Origin: an uncultured Verrucomicrobiota bacterium
GTDB taxonomy: Bacteria; Verrucomicrobiota; Kiritimatiellia; RFP12; UBA1067
Direction of reading: 5' to 3'
NCBI GenBank assembly: GCA_946615275.1
Contig: CAMOHV010000035.1
Coordinates: 1 to 8,667, forward strand
DNA: 8,667 nucleotides
The notes under the pieces were generated by a model that was given only the letters and a program-made list of their open reading frames with translations, did not search any database and was not told the DNA's origin. Numbering within the stretch: position 1 is the stretch's first letter; each line of letters begins with the position of its first letter. Positions 1 to 7,165 of this stretch are shown here, one piece after another. The position numbers were made by a program, and so were the translations under genes.

Positions 1-1335
<1,335 letters not shown>

Positions 1336-1348
1336 ATCGGGCCTGGAA

Positions 1349-1376
1349 GAAAACAAAAAAACAAGGAGAAAACACA
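1349..1376 (+). promoter_or_regulatory. A-rich leader with strong Shine-Dalgarno
   Basis: The leader before the small lipoprotein gene is almost pure purine, with only a few C, and contains a run of seven A, in sharp contrast to the GC-rich surroundings. AAGGAG at 1363-1368 lies 8 bases before the ATG at 1377, an ideal spacing. This fixes the start and, together with an unstructured A-rich leader, suggests efficient translation. I found no convincing -35/-10 pair here, so the gene may be read from purB or from an unrecognised promoter. Confidence 0.75.
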
Positions 1377-1592
1377 ATGAAGACCATCATCGCCATCATG
1401 GCTGCCGTCCTGTGCGGCGCGCTCGTCACGGGCTGCTCCGAGGAGACCCCCGCCCAGAAGGCCGAGAAGAGCCTGGGCCAGGCCGCCGCCGACGTCGGCA
1501 AGGCCGCCGAGGCCGCGCAGAAGGACGCCGCCAAGAAGGTCGACGCTGCGGCCAAGGAAGCCCAGAAGGCCGCCGACAACGCCAAGAAGTAA
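1377..1592 (+). CDS. Small Ala/Lys-rich outer-membrane lipoprotein
   Basis: The 71-residue product starts with a classical lipoprotein signal: M-K, a hydrophobic stretch at residues 3-18, and the lipobox V-T-G-C with the lipidated Cys at 20. Ser at +2 favours sorting to the outer membrane under the Lol rule known from enterobacteria. The mature part is only 52 residues, built almost entirely of Ala, Lys, Glu, Gln and Asp, with no aromatic residue or Pro after position 24. It should form one long helix or coiled coil. It ends in Lys-Lys, which recalls Braun lipoprotein (Lpp) and OprI, whose C-terminal Lys is joined to peptidoglycan, but no sequence homology is claimed. An entericidin-like or stress lipoprotein is an alternative. 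Start choice rests on AAGGAG 8 bases upstream. A longer open frame running in from inside purB is a shadow. A GC-rich hairpin follows the stop. Confidence 0.85.
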   Translation: MKTIIAIMAAVLCGALVTGCSEETPAQKAEKSLGQAAADVGKAAEAAQKDAAKKVDAAAKEAQKAADNAKK

Positions 1593-1609
1593 GGGCGCGC
1601 AAGCGCTTT

Positions 1610-1629
1610 AGGCCGGATTCCTCCGGCCT
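1610..1629 (+). terminator. GC-rich hairpin between the lipoprotein gene and dnaG
   Basis: AGGCCGGA (1610-1617) and TCCGGCCT (1622-1629) form a perfect 8-bp stem around a TTCC loop. Only two T lie at or just after its 3' side (1629-1630, then GCATCT), so it is at best a weak intrinsic terminator. It could instead protect the 3' end of the lipoprotein mRNA or partly attenuate read-through into dnaG, whose ATG is 17 bases past the stem. Confidence 0.5.
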
Positions 1630-1636
1630 TGCATCT

Positions 1637-1640
1637 GAGG
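1637..1640 (+). promoter_or_regulatory. Shine-Dalgarno deciding the dnaG start
   Basis: GAGG sits 6 bases before the ATG at 1647. It supports that ATG over the in-frame TTG at 1629, which lies inside the hairpin stem and has no ribosome binding site. The protein from 1647 also begins close to where DnaG homology normally starts. Confidence 0.6.
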
Positions 1641-1646
1641 ACAGGA

Positions 1647-3593
1647 ATGGCTTTCGCCATCCCCCAGAGCGCCATCGAGGAAATCAAGGCCCGCATCGAT
1701 CTTGCGGACTTGATTTCCTCGTATGGCGTAAAGATGCGCCGGTCGGGCGCGAACTACATGGCGTGCTGCCCGTTCCACCATGAGAAGACGCCTTCGTTCA
1801 GCATACAGCCGGGGAAGGGGTTCTACCACTGCTTCGGCTGCGGGGAGTCGGGCGACGCGATCAAATTCGTCCAGAAGCAGGAAGGGCTCACCTTCGTGGA
1901 GGCGGCGAAGAAGCTCGCCGGGATGTGCGGCGTGGAGATCGCGGAGGAGGAGGATGCGCAGGCGGGGCTCCGTAAACGGCTCTACGCGCTCCACGCCGAG
2001 CTCGCGCAGTTCTTCCGGCGGTGCCTCAAGGAGGCGAAGGAGGCGGCCCGCGCCCGCGCGTACCTCGCGGACCGCGACCTTGACGGCGAGATAGCCGAGC
2101 GTTTCCAGCTTGGCTACGCGCCGATCGCATCGGCGGCGATGCTGAAGTGGGCCGAGAAATACAAGTACAAGCCGGAAGAGCTCTCCGCCGCAGGCGTCCT
2201 GAAGCCGCCGCGATACCCGGGCGACGGCTGGTACAATCTCTTCGCGGGAAGGCTTGTCTTCCCGATAAACGACCGTTCCGGGCGCGTGGTGGCGTTCTCG
2301 TGCCGCACGCTTGAGACGGACAAGGCGAAGATGCGCGGCGGCAAGTACGTCAATTCGCCGGAATCGATGATCTTCAAGAAGTCGAACGTGCTGTACGCGC
2401 TCGACAAGGCCGTCCCCAACATCGTCAAGGCCCCCCGCCGCGAGGCCATCGTGTGCGAAGGGCAGATAGACGTGATCCGCTGCCACGCATGCGGATTCAA
2501 CACGGCCGTCGCCTCGCTTGGGACGGCGTTCACGGAGGAGCACGCGAAGCTGTTGAGGCGCCACGCCGAGAGCGTGGTGCTGGCCTTCGACGGCGACGCC
2601 GCCGGACAGAAGGCCTTCATCCACACGGGCGGCGACTTCCTCTCGCTAGAGACGCCCGTGCGCGCGGCTGTCCTGCCGCCGGGCGAGGACCCCGACTCCT
2701 TCCTGCGCTCCAAGGGCGCGGAGGCCTTCCGCGACCTGCTGGAGAATTCGATCTCGATAACAGCCTACCAGATAGAGGCCCTGCGCTCGCGCGAGGCGAA
2801 CCCCGGGCAGTATGACGCCGTGAAGCGCGTCGCGACAGCCGCGCTCGAGACAATGGCGCGCTGCCCCTCGGCGATCATGCGCGCCTCGCTCATGTCGGAG
2901 GCCGCCAAGCTCCTTTCGCTTCCCCTTTCGGCGCTCGAGGAAGACTTTGAGAAGCTGAAGGCCAAGAAAGAAGACGTGAAGGCCAAGGGCGAGAAGGCAA
3001 ATTCCAATGCCCTGGCGTCCAAGAATCCAAACGTCCCTGAAATTCTCAATTCTCAATTCTCAATTCTCAATTCTTCGGTGCCGGCGTCTGAGGACGCAGG
3101 CGCGGAGGAGAACAAGCCGCCGCCGAAGGCGGAGCTCTCCTTCTGCGCGTTCCTCTTCGAGAACGACCGCAACGCCGAGATGGCGTCGGTGCTTGCGTCT
3201 TGCGCGCCGGACGGCATATTCGCCCATGAATTCACCCGCCGATTCGTGAAGGCGTGGCGCACGGAGACGGAGGCCGGCACCGACGCCATCTCCGCCCTGC
3301 GCGCCGAGCTGCCGCCTGCAGAGGCCGCGTGGCTCGACGACATCCTACTCGGCTCCAGCCGCAGCGTTCTTTCTGAGCTTCCTCCCCTGCGCATCCTCGA
3401 GGACTACCTTCGGCGCTTCTGGTCCGACGCCATCCGGCGCCGTCTTTCCGCCTTGCCGCAGGCCACCACGCCCGAGGCCGACCGCGCCCGCCTTTCGCTC
3501 ACCGTGCTGGCGCGGAAGTTCCGGAAAGCGCCCTGGCAGCAGATTGTTCCGCAAATGACGCAGTCCACCCTTGCCAGTTGCGACGAAATTTGA
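1647..3593 (+). CDS. dnaG: DNA primase DnaG
   Basis: DnaG lays down the RNA primers for the lagging strand and for replication start, working with the replicative helicase. The 648-residue product is within the usual range (about 580-660) and has the standard order. A CHC2 zinc ribbon has C41-x2-H44 and C62-x2-C65. The RNA polymerase core contains the TOPRIM fold with EGQIDVI (E271, D275), FDGDAAG (D315, D317) and GEDPD (D348, D350), matching the metal-binding acidic residues of E. coli DnaG. A Lys/Glu-rich linker covers about residues 435-495, followed by a helical C-terminal region to 648, in the place of the helicase-binding domain. The linker contains a tandem heptanucleotide array (3041-3074) translated as LNSQFSILNSS and keeps the frame open. 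The gene ends in a promoter for the next operon. The usual partner rpoD is not next to it here. Confidence 0.96.
   Translation: MAFAIPQSAIEEIKARIDLADLISSYGVKMRRSGANYMACCPFHHEKTPSFSIQPGKGFYHCFGCGESGDAIKFVQKQEGLTFVEAAKKLAGMCGVEIAEEEDAQAGLRKRLYALHAELAQFFRRCLKEAKEAARARAYLADRDLDGEIAERFQLGYAPIASAAMLKWAEKYKYKPEELSAAGVLKPPRYPGDGWYNLFAGRLVFPINDRSGRVVAFSCRTLETDKAKMRGGKYVNSPESMIFKKSNVLYALDKAVPNIVKAPRREAIVCEGQIDVIRCHACGFNTAVASLGTAFTEEHAKLLRRHAESVVLAFDGDAAGQKAFIHTGGDFLSLETPVRAAVLPPGEDPDSFLRSKGAEAFRDLLENSISITAYQIEALRSREANPGQYDAVKRVATAALETMARCPSAIMRASLMSEAAKLLSLPLSALEEDFEKLKAKKEDVKAKGEKANSNALASKNPNVPEILNSQFSILNSSVPASEDAGAEENKPPPKAELSFCAFLFENDRNAEMASVLASCAPDGIFAHEFTRRFVKAWRTETEAGTDAISALRAELPPAEAAWLDDILLGSSRSVLSELPPLRILEDYLRRFWSDAIRRRLSALPQATTPEADRARLSLTVLARKFRKAPWQQIVPQMTQSTLASCDEI
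3041..3074 (+). repeat. Heptanucleotide tandem repeat (AATTCTC), about 4.9 copies, inside dnaG
   Basis: Four exact copies of AATTCTC occupy 3041-3068, and a fifth covers 3069-3074 before diverging at its seventh base. The array is very AT-rich within a GC-rich gene. It lies in the primase interdomain linker, codons about 465-476. Because the unit is 7 bases, each copy is read in a different frame and the protein pattern would repeat every 21 bases (7 residues). Gain or loss of a single unit would shift the frame of dnaG. Confidence 0.95.
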
Positions 3594-3599
3594 TAAAAT
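3571..3599 (+). promoter_or_regulatory. Sigma70-type promoter for the acyl-CoA synthetase operon
   Basis: TTGCCA (3571-3576, 5 of 6 to consensus) is separated by exactly 17 bp from TAAAAT (3594-3599, 5 of 6), and TG at 3591-3592 gives an extended -10. The predicted transcription start is near 3606, leaving a leader of about 18 bases before the ATG at 3624. The -35 lies inside the last dnaG codons and the dnaG stop overlaps the extended -10. AAAGGA at 3614-3619 serves as ribosome binding site. Confidence 0.8.
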
Positions 3600-3623
3600 G
3601 TCAACGCATAACGAAAGGATACA

Positions 3624-5282
3624 ATGACCATTCGTTCCTTACTTGAGAATTTAGCCGGAAAATCGCCGTCTGCGACGGCGATGAAGTATTTTGGTTCTGA
3701 CAAAGCCTGGCATGAGCGCACCTGGAAGGATTTTCTGGACGGCGTCACCCTCACTGCCGACGCCTACGGCTCTGCTTTTGCGCTGAAGCCGCGCCTTGAG
3801 AACACCGCGCTCATCCTGCCCAACGGCCCTGAATGGGTGGAGGTGTACCTTGCGATGGCCGGCGCCGGCGTGAGCGTGGTACCGCTCGATCCGAAGCTTC
3901 GCAACGACGAGGTGGAGTACATTCTCGGGAATTCCGAGGCTGTGGTGGTGACGACCGACGAGGCGCACGTTGACATGATGCGCGCGATCGTCCCCAGGCT
4001 GCCGTCGCTCAGGGCTGTGGTGGTGGTGGGCGCGGGCGGGCCGCACGAGCCCATCGGCGCCGTCAAGGTCATCTCCTACGATGAGCTGCGCGCATCGCCG
4101 GCGCGCGGATGGTATGCGGCGAACAAGGCGCAGCCCGGCGACGTGGCGTCCGTCATATATACGTCCGGCACCACAGGGAAGCCCAAGGGCGCCATGCTCA
4201 CGCACTCCAACTTCATAAGCGATATCGACGGCGCGCTGGAGGCTTTCGGCGAGCATGTGGACGCCTCCGATTCGCTGCTCGTCGTCCTTCCCCTCTTCCA
4301 TGCGTTCTCGTTCTGCACCAACCTGATACTGAGCCTGTACAGGGGCTGCTCGATGAAGTTCGTGCGCTCGCTCTACACGATAGGCGAGGACGTGAAGCTG
4401 CTCCGGCCCACGGTCGTGCTGTGCGTGCCGCTGATGGCGGAGAAGATATTCGAGAGGATAGATTCGAAGATCAAGGCGTCCAGGATGGCCGGAGCCCTCA
4501 TGAAGATCGGCCTTGCGGGGCTCGTCACGCACAAGGTGCTCGCGGGGCTTGGAGGGAGACTGCGCTTCATGATAGTGGGCGGTGCGCCGTGCCCGAAGCA
4601 CGTCCTCGAAGGCTATAAGGCGCTTGGCATAACGGTGCTGGAGGGATACGGGCTCACCGAATGCTCGCCAGTCGTCTCCATCGCGGGGCCCAAGTGCGCG
4701 AAGATCGGCACGATCGGCCTAAAGCTCGCCAACATCGAGGTGCGCCTCGCGGAGGCCAACGAGCAGGGCGTTGGCGAGCTTCAGGTGAAGGGCCCCATCA
4801 CGATGAAGGGCTACTGGAAGAACGACGAGGCCACTGCCGACGCGTTCGACGGCGAATGGCTCAAGACGGGTGACCTCGCCTCGATGGACGAGAACGGCCT
4901 CCTCAGCATACGCGGGCGCAAGAAGGCGCTCATCGTGAACCGCGAGGGCAAGAACATCTACCCCGAGGAGGTGGAGAACAGGATCGCCGTAGATCCGCTC
5001 GTCGCGGACTGCGTTGTGGTGGGCTACACCACCGGCGGCGTCCCGGGAGAGAAGGTGGGCTGCGTGGTCCATCCGAACGAGGACGTGCTGAAGGCGCTCG
5101 GCGACGGCGAGATGCCGTGGGACGACGTCGTTAAGCTCGCCCGCTCGCACGTCCAGACTTGCTGCGCGGGCCTTGCCGACTACAAGCGCGTCCGCAAGGT
5201 GGTCGTCTCCAAGACGCCTCTTGAAAGGACATCAATACAGAAAGTGCGCCGAGTCGCATACAAAGGAGCTCTGGACGAATGA
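3624..5282 (+). CDS. AMP-dependent acyl-CoA synthetase/ligase (long-chain fatty acid type)
   Basis: This 552-residue member of the ANL adenylating superfamily activates a carboxylic acid with ATP to an acyl-AMP and then transfers it, usually to CoA. Motifs appear in order: the phosphate-binding loop YTSGTTGKPKG (residues 179-189), EGYGLTE (340-346), KTGDL (414-418) with the ribose-binding Asp417, GRKK (431-434) at the domain hinge, then GKNIYPEEVE (442-451), and a C-terminal ERTSIQKVRR whose Lys540 is placed like the catalytic Lys of the family. The GKNIYPEEVE form is common in long-chain fatty acyl-CoA or acyl-ACP synthetases, so a FadD-like substrate is likely but unproven; an acyl carrier protein acceptor is an alternative. 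There is no membrane segment. It is the first gene behind its own promoter, and its TGA overlaps the next ATG (ATGA), implying translational coupling. Confidence 0.9.
   Translation: MTIRSLLENLAGKSPSATAMKYFGSDKAWHERTWKDFLDGVTLTADAYGSAFALKPRLENTALILPNGPEWVEVYLAMAGAGVSVVPLDPKLRNDEVEYILGNSEAVVVTTDEAHVDMMRAIVPRLPSLRAVVVVGAGGPHEPIGAVKVISYDELRASPARGWYAANKAQPGDVASVIYTSGTTGKPKGAMLTHSNFISDIDGALEAFGEHVDASDSLLVVLPLFHAFSFCTNLILSLYRGCSMKFVRSLYTIGEDVKLLRPTVVLCVPLMAEKIFERIDSKIKASRMAGALMKIGLAGLVTHKVLAGLGGRLRFMIVGGAPCPKHVLEGYKALGITVLEGYGLTECSPVVSIAGPKCAKIGTIGLKLANIEVRLAEANEQGVGELQVKGPITMKGYWKNDEATADAFDGEWLKTGDLASMDENGLLSIRGRKKALIVNREGKNIYPEEVENRIAVDPLVADCVVVGYTTGGVPGEKVGCVVHPNEDVLKALGDGEMPWDDVVKLARSHVQTCCAGLADYKRVRKVVVSKTPLERTSIQKVRRVAYKGALDE
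5262..5268 (+). promoter_or_regulatory. Internal Shine-Dalgarno for the membrane protein gene
   Basis: AAAGGAG lies within the last codons of the ligase gene, 10 bases before the ATG at 5279. Together with the ATGA stop/start overlap it fixes the start of the membrane protein and suggests coupled translation. Confidence 0.7.
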
Positions 5283-6031
5283 ACCTGCTGGTCTCGCGCC
5301 GATCGTATCTGCTCGCCCCCGCGGTCTTCCTGATAGGGGCCGCACTTCTCCTCGCGACATGGGCCGCGATGGATCCGGCCGACCTGCGCGCCGCGTTCGA
5401 CGCCGACGGCCGTTCCTTCTTCGAGACGCTCACGCTCCCGTTCTACGCGCTCATCGTCCCGACGGTGTGGCTCTGCTGCCCGTTCACGGGTTCGCTCCGG
5501 CGCAAGGCGCTTCTCTGCGCGGCCGTCTCGTGCGTGGCCGCGATGGCCGTGTGCAAGGAGCTCGACCTGCACCTCGCGGCGATCACGGCGCTCTATCCAG
5601 ACGTGGTGGCGCACTTCAAGGGAACGCCCTTCAAGATGCGCTTCCTCACGGCGTCGGGCGTGCCGTTCGGCGCGAAGCTCGTGTCGCTCTCGTACTTCGT
5701 TCTCTTCTTCGGCGTATTCGCGGCGCTGCTCGCGTATTATTCAGTCAAGCTCTTCAAAGGCTTCTTCAAGCTGCACCCCGTCGCGTGGTCCGTGTGCTTC
5801 TTCGGCGGGTCGGGCGTGCTGGTTGCGGTGTTCGACCGTCTTCCGGCCTGGTACCGCCACGCGCACGGGATGGCGAAGGACGCGATCATAGCGAGTCCGT
5901 TTGGCTCGTTCTGCACCTGCTTCGAGGAGGGGATGGAGATGATGATCGCGGTCTTCGCGCTTCTTGCGATCCTCCAGGCCCACGCCATCTACTCCCCCGA
6001 CCGCCCCGCCGACGGCCTCTCGGAGCTTTAG
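5279..6031 (+). CDS. Polytopic inner-membrane protein of unknown function
   Basis: The product has 250 residues and about six predicted membrane helices, roughly at residues 10-30, 51-69, 75-93, 130-155, 167-185 and 217-236. I do not recognise a named family. Polar residues stand out at helix ends: KELDLH (93-98), DRLP (186-189) after helix five, and FEEGME (215-220) at the start of the last helix. Such paired acidic and His residues at membrane borders could form a metal or catalytic site, but this is inference. Position 105-140 carries FKGTPFKMRF, a basic amphipathic loop. The gene is wedged between an acyl-CoA ligase (4-base overlap) and a glycosyltransferase (2-base gap), so a role in an envelope lipid or glycan step is plausible. 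The start is fixed by AAAGGAG and the overlap. No signal peptide is distinct from the first helix. Confidence 0.8.
   Translation: MNLLVSRRSYLLAPAVFLIGAALLLATWAAMDPADLRAAFDADGRSFFETLTLPFYALIVPTVWLCCPFTGSLRRKALLCAAVSCVAAMAVCKELDLHLAAITALYPDVVAHFKGTPFKMRFLTASGVPFGAKLVSLSYFVLFFGVFAALLAYYSVKLFKGFFKLHPVAWSVCFFGGSGVLVAVFDRLPAWYRHAHGMAKDAIIASPFGSFCTCFEEGMEMMIAVFALLAILQAHAIYSPDRPADGLSEL
6022..6025 (+). promoter_or_regulatory. Shine-Dalgarno deciding the TTG start of the glycosyltransferase
   Basis: GGAG at the very end of the membrane protein gene lies 8 bases before TTG at 6034. The first in-frame ATG is about 55 codons later, after the conserved GGVER motif, so it cannot be the start. An earlier start would overlap the membrane protein gene without any ribosome binding site I can see. 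Confidence 0.6.
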
Positions 6032-6033
6032 AA

Positions 6034-7161
6034 TTGAAGACGCTCCAGATATTGCCCGCGCTTGAACAGGGTGGCGTCGAGCGCGGCGTCGTGGAGGTGA
6101 ACCGCGCGCTTGCGGCGCGCGGGTGGGAGAACGTCGTGGTGTCCGCCGGCGGGCGCCTTGCGGCGACGATAGAGGCGGACGGCGGGCGGCACATCGCGAT
6201 GGACGTGAAGAGCAAGAACCCGCTCACCTTCTTCCGGCGGGCATACCGCCTGAGGCGCATCATACGCGATGAGCGGCCCGACGTCGTCTGCGCGCACTCG
6301 CGCGTCCCGGCGTGGCTCTTCGCATTCGCGAACCGCGCGCTTGGCGTCAAGTGGATATCTTTCGCCCATGGCGCGAACTCGATCTCATGGTACTCCCGCA
6401 TCATGACGGCGGGCGACCTCGTGGTGACGCCCTCGAGGTTCATCGCCGACTACCTGAAGAACGCCTACGGCCTCGCCGAGGAGAGGATACGGGTCATCCC
6501 CCGCGCGGTGGAGGCCTCGAAGTTCGACGTCGCCGCGCTCGACCGCGGCTTCATCGCCGCGAAGCGCGCCGAGTGGCGCGTGGACGGGCGCTGGGTCGTG
6601 ATGGCCGTGGGGCGCATCACGCAGCTCAAGGGCTACGACACCCTGATCCGCGCCCTCGCCGCGCTCCGTTCCCCATCCCCCGTTCCCCATTCCCCGAAAC
6701 TCGTGATCGTCGGCGAATCGGAGGCGCTTCGCAGGAACGTGGAGGACGACCTCAGGTGCCTCGTCGCGGAGCTGGGGCTTTCGGACGACGTCGTGTTCGC
6801 CGGCAACCAGCAGAAGATCGCGGAGTGCCTTTCGATCGCGGACGTCGTGGTCTCGGCGAACACCAGGAAGCCCGAGGCGTTCGGGCGCTCCATGGCCGAG
6901 GCGCTCGTGATGGGGCGTCCGGTGGTGGCCACGGCATTCGGCGGCGCGCTCGACATAGTCGAGGACGGCGTGAACGGCGCGCTCGTGCCCATCCCGCCGG
7001 ACAAGTCGGCTGACATGGCGCCGGCGTTCGCGGACGCGCTTCTGCGCGTCCGCTCAATGCGCCTCGGCGACCTTCGCGCCGCCGCCCTCGAGAAGTTCTC
7101 CTTCGACAAGATGATCTCCCGCACCGTCGCCGTCTACGAAGAGCTGGGGCCGGTCACCTAG
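6034..7161 (+). CDS. Glycosyltransferase, GT4-type (GT-B fold), TTG start
   Basis: The 375-residue product transfers a sugar from a nucleotide donor, and its best fit is lipopolysaccharide or other envelope glycan assembly. The N-terminal acceptor domain opens with LPALEQGGVERG (7-18), the glycine-rich motif of this family. The donor domain has VGRITQLKG (192-200) and the E-x7-E motif as E281 to E289 in KPEAFGRSMAEALVMGRPVV, a form often seen in LPS-type GT4 enzymes. The sugar and acceptor cannot be read from sequence. There is no membrane segment, so it is probably peripheral on the inner face of the inner membrane. The surface loop before the strand LVIVGE holds a 7-base tandem repeat (6668-6695) read as SPSPVPHSP. 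It begins 2 bases after the membrane protein stop and ends 4 bases before the recombinase gene, so it belongs to the same operon. The open frame upstream of 6034 is a high-GC shadow. Confidence 0.9.
   Translation: MKTLQILPALEQGGVERGVVEVNRALAARGWENVVVSAGGRLAATIEADGGRHIAMDVKSKNPLTFFRRAYRLRRIIRDERPDVVCAHSRVPAWLFAFANRALGVKWISFAHGANSISWYSRIMTAGDLVVTPSRFIADYLKNAYGLAEERIRVIPRAVEASKFDVAALDRGFIAAKRAEWRVDGRWVVMAVGRITQLKGYDTLIRALAALRSPSPVPHSPKLVIVGESEALRRNVEDDLRCLVAELGLSDDVVFAGNQQKIAECLSIADVVVSANTRKPEAFGRSMAEALVMGRPVVATAFGGALDIVEDGVNGALVPIPPDKSADMAPAFADALLRVRSMRLGDLRAAALEKFSFDKMISRTVAVYEELGPVT
6668..6695 (+). repeat. Degenerate heptanucleotide tandem repeat (RTTCCCC), 4 copies, inside the glycosyltransferase gene
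   Basis: Four adjacent 7-base units are GTTCCCC, ATCCCCC, GTTCCCC and ATTCCCC. They encode codons about 212-221 in a loop between the helix ending ALAALR and the strand LVIVGE, where family members vary in length. The unit length is the same as in the dnaG array, but the sequence differs. Confidence 0.85.
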
Positions 7162-7165
7162 CTGT

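Noticed and set aside
1629..1631. TTG as the dnaG start
   Set aside because: It falls in the hairpin stem without a ribosome binding site. ATG at 1647 has GAGG 6 bases upstream and fits the family N-terminus.
1608..2624. A 338-codon antisense open frame across dnaG
   Set aside because: It is Arg/Leu/Val-rich with no motif, lies opposite conserved primase motifs, and is typical of shadows in GC-rich genes. The same applies to the antisense frame at 3651-4601 opposite the ligase and the one at 7154-8080 opposite the recombinase.
3041..3074. CRISPR array or transposon end
   Set aside because: Direct 7-base units with no spacers, inside an intact coding frame, fit a microsatellite-type array and nothing larger.
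5173..6033. An upstream extension of the glycosyltransferase by about 287 codons
   Set aside because: This stretch is Arg/Pro-rich shadow overlapping the ligase end and the whole membrane protein gene. GT4 homology begins at 6034.
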